NCBI GenBank assembly: GCA_016789165.1
Contig: JAEURL010000380.1
Coordinates: forward strand, 1-7,427
Length of the DNA: 7,427 nt
DNA from: Anaerolineales bacterium
GTDB taxonomy: Bacteria > Chloroflexota > Anaerolineae > Anaerolineales > UBA6663
Direction of reading: 5' to 3'
A program made the translations under genes and the position numbers. Below are positions 5,642 through 7,427 of the stretch, piece after piece. Under the pieces are notes generated by a model that was not told the DNA's origin, made no database searches, and worked only from the letters and a program-made list of their open reading frames with translations. Position 1 is the stretch's first letter, and each line of letters opens with the position of its first letter.

Positions 5642-7063
5642 TCAATCGCGGAAAACGATCGTCGGGATGTTCATCAGCCGGCCGTACGCCTCCAACTCGC
5701 GCACGAAGTCGCCGGCCACGCCCGAGATGTGGTTGGAGCCGAACTCGTCCACCAGCCGCTCGAAGTCCACATCCACTTTCACGAAGGCGGTGGGCAGCTG
5801 GTGCTTGCCGCGGGCCGCCACAAAGGCCGCGTATTCGGCCTCGGTGGGCTCCACGGCCTCGCCGGGCAGGATGGCCAGCACGTACTGGCCGGCCTTGCGG
5901 TACAGGCGCGCCAGGGTGAGCGTGCCCGGCGCGGCCCGGAAGTAGGTGATGGCGCCGCCGCCGGGGCGCATGGCCGGCCGCAGCTCGATGTGTTTCATAT
6001 TCTCGGCCGGGTTATCCGACCGGCCGGCGTACCACGAGCACATCCCGCCGCAGTTCGGCAGGTAGATGGTGCGCGTCTCGGCGTTCAGGTAGCTCAGGTC
6101 GGCAAAGAGCGTGGGGAGCCCGCCCGAGATATGCTTGAGGATCTGCATCGTCAGCGCGCCGTCGCCGTCGGACTCGCAGGCGAAGGCGAAGGACTCCTTC
6201 TTCCCGGAGGCGTCGTACGGGCCGGGCATCAGCGCGGCCGAGATACACTGCGGGACGAAGTGCGTGGTCAGGTCCGGCATGCACTTGACCGCGCCAAAGT
6301 CCAGTTTCTTTTCTTCGATGATCTGCTTGGTGGCCAGGTAGCAGCGCGCCTGGAAGGAGAGCTTGGCCGGCGTCAGCCCCTGGTCGTTGTAGCCCACCAG
6401 GCCGACGTTCTGGCCCAGCCAGGCCACCATCTCCGTGCCGGCGGCCTCGCCCATCAACTCCGCCCGGCGGATGATCTCCAGCTGGTCGATGTGCTCGACG
6501 TCCACGCCGAAGACCTGGCGCCACTGCATCGGATCGAAGGTGCCGGTGTCGATGCCCAGCGAGCGCCCGCCAAACAGGCCGAAGACCTCGCCGCGCAGCC
6601 GGCGCACCGCGGCGGCCGCGCGCAGGAAGGGCAGCACCTTGGCTTCCACCCGCCCGCTCTCAAAGTCCTCGCGCACGCGCAGGTGCGGGAAGCCGATCTG
6701 GGCCAGCGCGCCGGCCGCCCCCAGCAGGCCGACCGTGCCATGCGTGCCGGCGTGCTGGTTGGAGACCAGGGCGGTGGGCAGGTTCAGGCGCTGAACGCCG
6801 CGCACCACCAGGTTGGGGGCCGTCCAGCACGGCACGTGGGCGATGAAGGCCTCGACGCCGGCCGCCCGCAGGGCGTCCACTTGGCCGTCGATGTCCTCCT
6901 TCGTCCGCGCCACCTCCGGGGAGGCGTGCAGGGAGATGGGCAGACTGCGGAAGTACTCCACGGCCGCCGTATGGCGGGGCACCGTCAGCGCTTTGAAGAG
7001 GCGCTCCCACTCATGGGCCCGCTCGTCGCCAAACGTGATCAAACCAACCTTGGGCGCGCTCAT
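5642..7063 (-). CDS. L-fucose/L-arabinose isomerase-family protein (FucI-like sugar isomerase)
   Basis: A 473-residue cytosolic protein related to L-fucose isomerase (the COG2407-type group, shorter than E. coli FucI at about 590 residues). Such enzymes interconvert an aldose and a ketose using a divalent metal, commonly Mn. The metal triad of FucI (Glu, Asp, His) can be matched to E297 in A-C-E-S-D-G-D-G, D322 in F-A-D-L-S, and H445 in S-N-H-I-S-G. The Glu-Asp spacing is close to FucI's. A typical C-terminal stretch G-T-L-T-L-A-R-L-Y (380-388) supports the fold. The ATG at 7063 follows a GAGG-type Shine-Dalgarno that overlaps the SDR stop. It sits directly upstream of two C-C lyases, as expected for an isomerase that prepares a ketose for cleavage. 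Family assignment is firm. True substrate (fucose, arabinose, a sulfosugar or another sugar) cannot be read here. Confidence 0.9.
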   Translation of the reverse strand: MSAPKVGLITFGDERAHEWERLFKALTVPRHTAAVEYFRSLPISLHASPEVARTKEDIDGQVDALRAAGVEAFIAHVPCWTAPNLVVRGVQRLNLPTALVSNQHAGTHGTVGLLGAAGALAQIGFPHLRVREDFESGRVEAKVLPFLRAAAAVRRLRGEVFGLFGGRSLGIDTGTFDPMQWRQVFGVDVEHIDQLEIIRRAELMGEAAGTEMVAWLGQNVGLVGYNDQGLTPAKLSFQARCYLATKQIIEEKKLDFGAVKCMPDLTTHFVPQCISAALMPGPYDASGKKESFAFACESDGDGALTMQILKHISGGLPTLFADLSYLNAETRTIYLPNCGGMCSWYAGRSDNPAENMKHIELRPAMRPGGGAITYFRAAPGTLTLARLYRKAGQYVLAILPGEAVEPTEAEYAAFVAARGKHQLPTAFVKVDVDFERLVDEFGSNHISGVAGDFVRELEAYGRLMNIPTIVFRD

Positions 7064-7073
7064 CGTCCGAACC

Positions 7074-7427
7074 TCACTTCTCCATCTTCCGGGGGAAGGC
7101 CTGGATCATGCGCCCGCCGTCCGGATAGATGCACTGCCCCATGATGTAACTCGAATCGTCGCTGGCCATAAACACGCACACCCGGGCGATCTCCTCGCAC
7201 GAGGCGATGTAGCCGATCGGCAGGCGCTCCATGAGCTGGCTGTGCTTGGCCTCGTTGTTCACCACGCGCTGCATCAGCTCGGTCATCACCGGGCCGGGGC
7301 CGACGGCGTTGACGCGGATGCCCTTGTCGATCAGGGCCAGGGCCATGGCCTTGGTCATCTGGTTGACCGCGCCCTTGGCGGCGCAGTACGGCACCTGGTC
7401 CGCCAGAGCCAGCACGGCCATGACCGA
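7074..7427 (-). CDS. Short-chain dehydrogenase/reductase (SDR), C-terminal part, cut by window edge
   Basis: This is the last 117 residues of a classical SDR, an NAD(P)-dependent cytosolic oxidoreductase of about 250 residues in this family. The reading frame stays open to the right edge, so the Rossmann cofactor-binding half lies outside. The active-site YxxxK motif is visible as Y-C-A-A-K. The first visible residue is a Ser exactly 13 residues before that Tyr, the usual place of the catalytic serine. Further family marks are I-R-V-N-A-V-G-P-G after the active site, a helix with E-E-I-A-R-V-C-V-F-M-A-S-D, and a C-terminal Y-P-D-G-G-R. The ORF's first Met (7421) is internal and is not the start. 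The gene ends 10 bases before the isomerase start, and its stop codon sits inside that gene's ribosome-binding region, so the two are co-transcribed. It probably oxidises or reduces a sugar or sugar acid. The family call is secure; the substrate is unknown. Confidence 0.93.
   Translation of the reverse strand, partial: SVMAVLALADQVPYCAAKGAVNQMTKAMALALIDKGIRVNAVGPGPVMTELMQRVVNNEAKHSQLMERLPIGYIASCEEIARVCVFMASDDSSYIMGQCIYPDGGRMIQAFPRKMEK

Noticed and set aside
5583..5645. TTG at 5645 as the aldolase start
   Set aside because: It would overlap the isomerase stop, add 21 residues with no family counterpart, and place the good AAGGA site inside the coding region.
5729..7144. 471-codon open frame on the + strand opposite the isomerase gene
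   Set aside because: Composition is Arg/Gly/Ala/Gln-rich with no recognisable domain, and it runs across the end of the isomerase gene into the SDR gene. It is the antisense shadow of real genes.

Overview
The window is GC-rich bacterial DNA with coding third positions that are nearly all G or C. Every gene I can support lies on the minus strand, so the biological reading order runs from 7427 down to 1. The protein families and the dense same-strand packing would suit a free-living heterotroph such as a member of the Chloroflexota, possibly the Anaerolineae/Caldilineae. That placement is a weak inference from style and not a marker-based call. There are no RNA genes, mobile elements, CRISPR arrays or phage genes.

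Layout in reading order: (1) C-terminal part of a short-chain dehydrogenase/reductase (SDR), cut by the right edge; (2) a 473-aa L-fucose-isomerase-like sugar isomerase; (3) a 259-aa HpcH/HpaI class II pyruvate aldolase; (4) a 350-aa divergent transaldolase; (5) a 301-aa nitrilase-superfamily C-N hydrolase; (6) a 427-aa histidinol-dehydrogenase-family oxidoreductase; (7) a strong intrinsic terminator; (8) a TATAAT-type promoter and the N-terminal 451 residues of a PucR/CdaR-type transcriptional regulator, cut by the left edge. Intergenic gaps in 1-6 are about 10, 59, 17, 48 and 42 bases, and the only clear terminator comes after gene 6, so genes 1-6 look like one operon.

Together genes 1-6 look like a catabolic route for a sugar or sugar acid: an aldose-ketose isomerase, two mechanistically different C-C bond lyases (Schiff-base transaldolase fold and metal-dependent pyruvate aldolase), two NAD(P)-type oxidoreductases and an amidase. 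The substrate cannot be read from the sequence. Two points stand out. The transaldolase keeps its Schiff-base lysine but has Asn and Gln in place of the two catalytic acids of classical transaldolase, and lacks one phosphate-binding arginine. The histidinol-dehydrogenase relative has the C-terminal signature I associate with non-histidine members such as sulfopropanediol dehydrogenase (HpsN). An isomerase/transaldolase/HpsN-like set recalls transaldolase-type sulfoquinovose degradation, but no sulfonate-specific gene is visible, so this is only a hypothesis.
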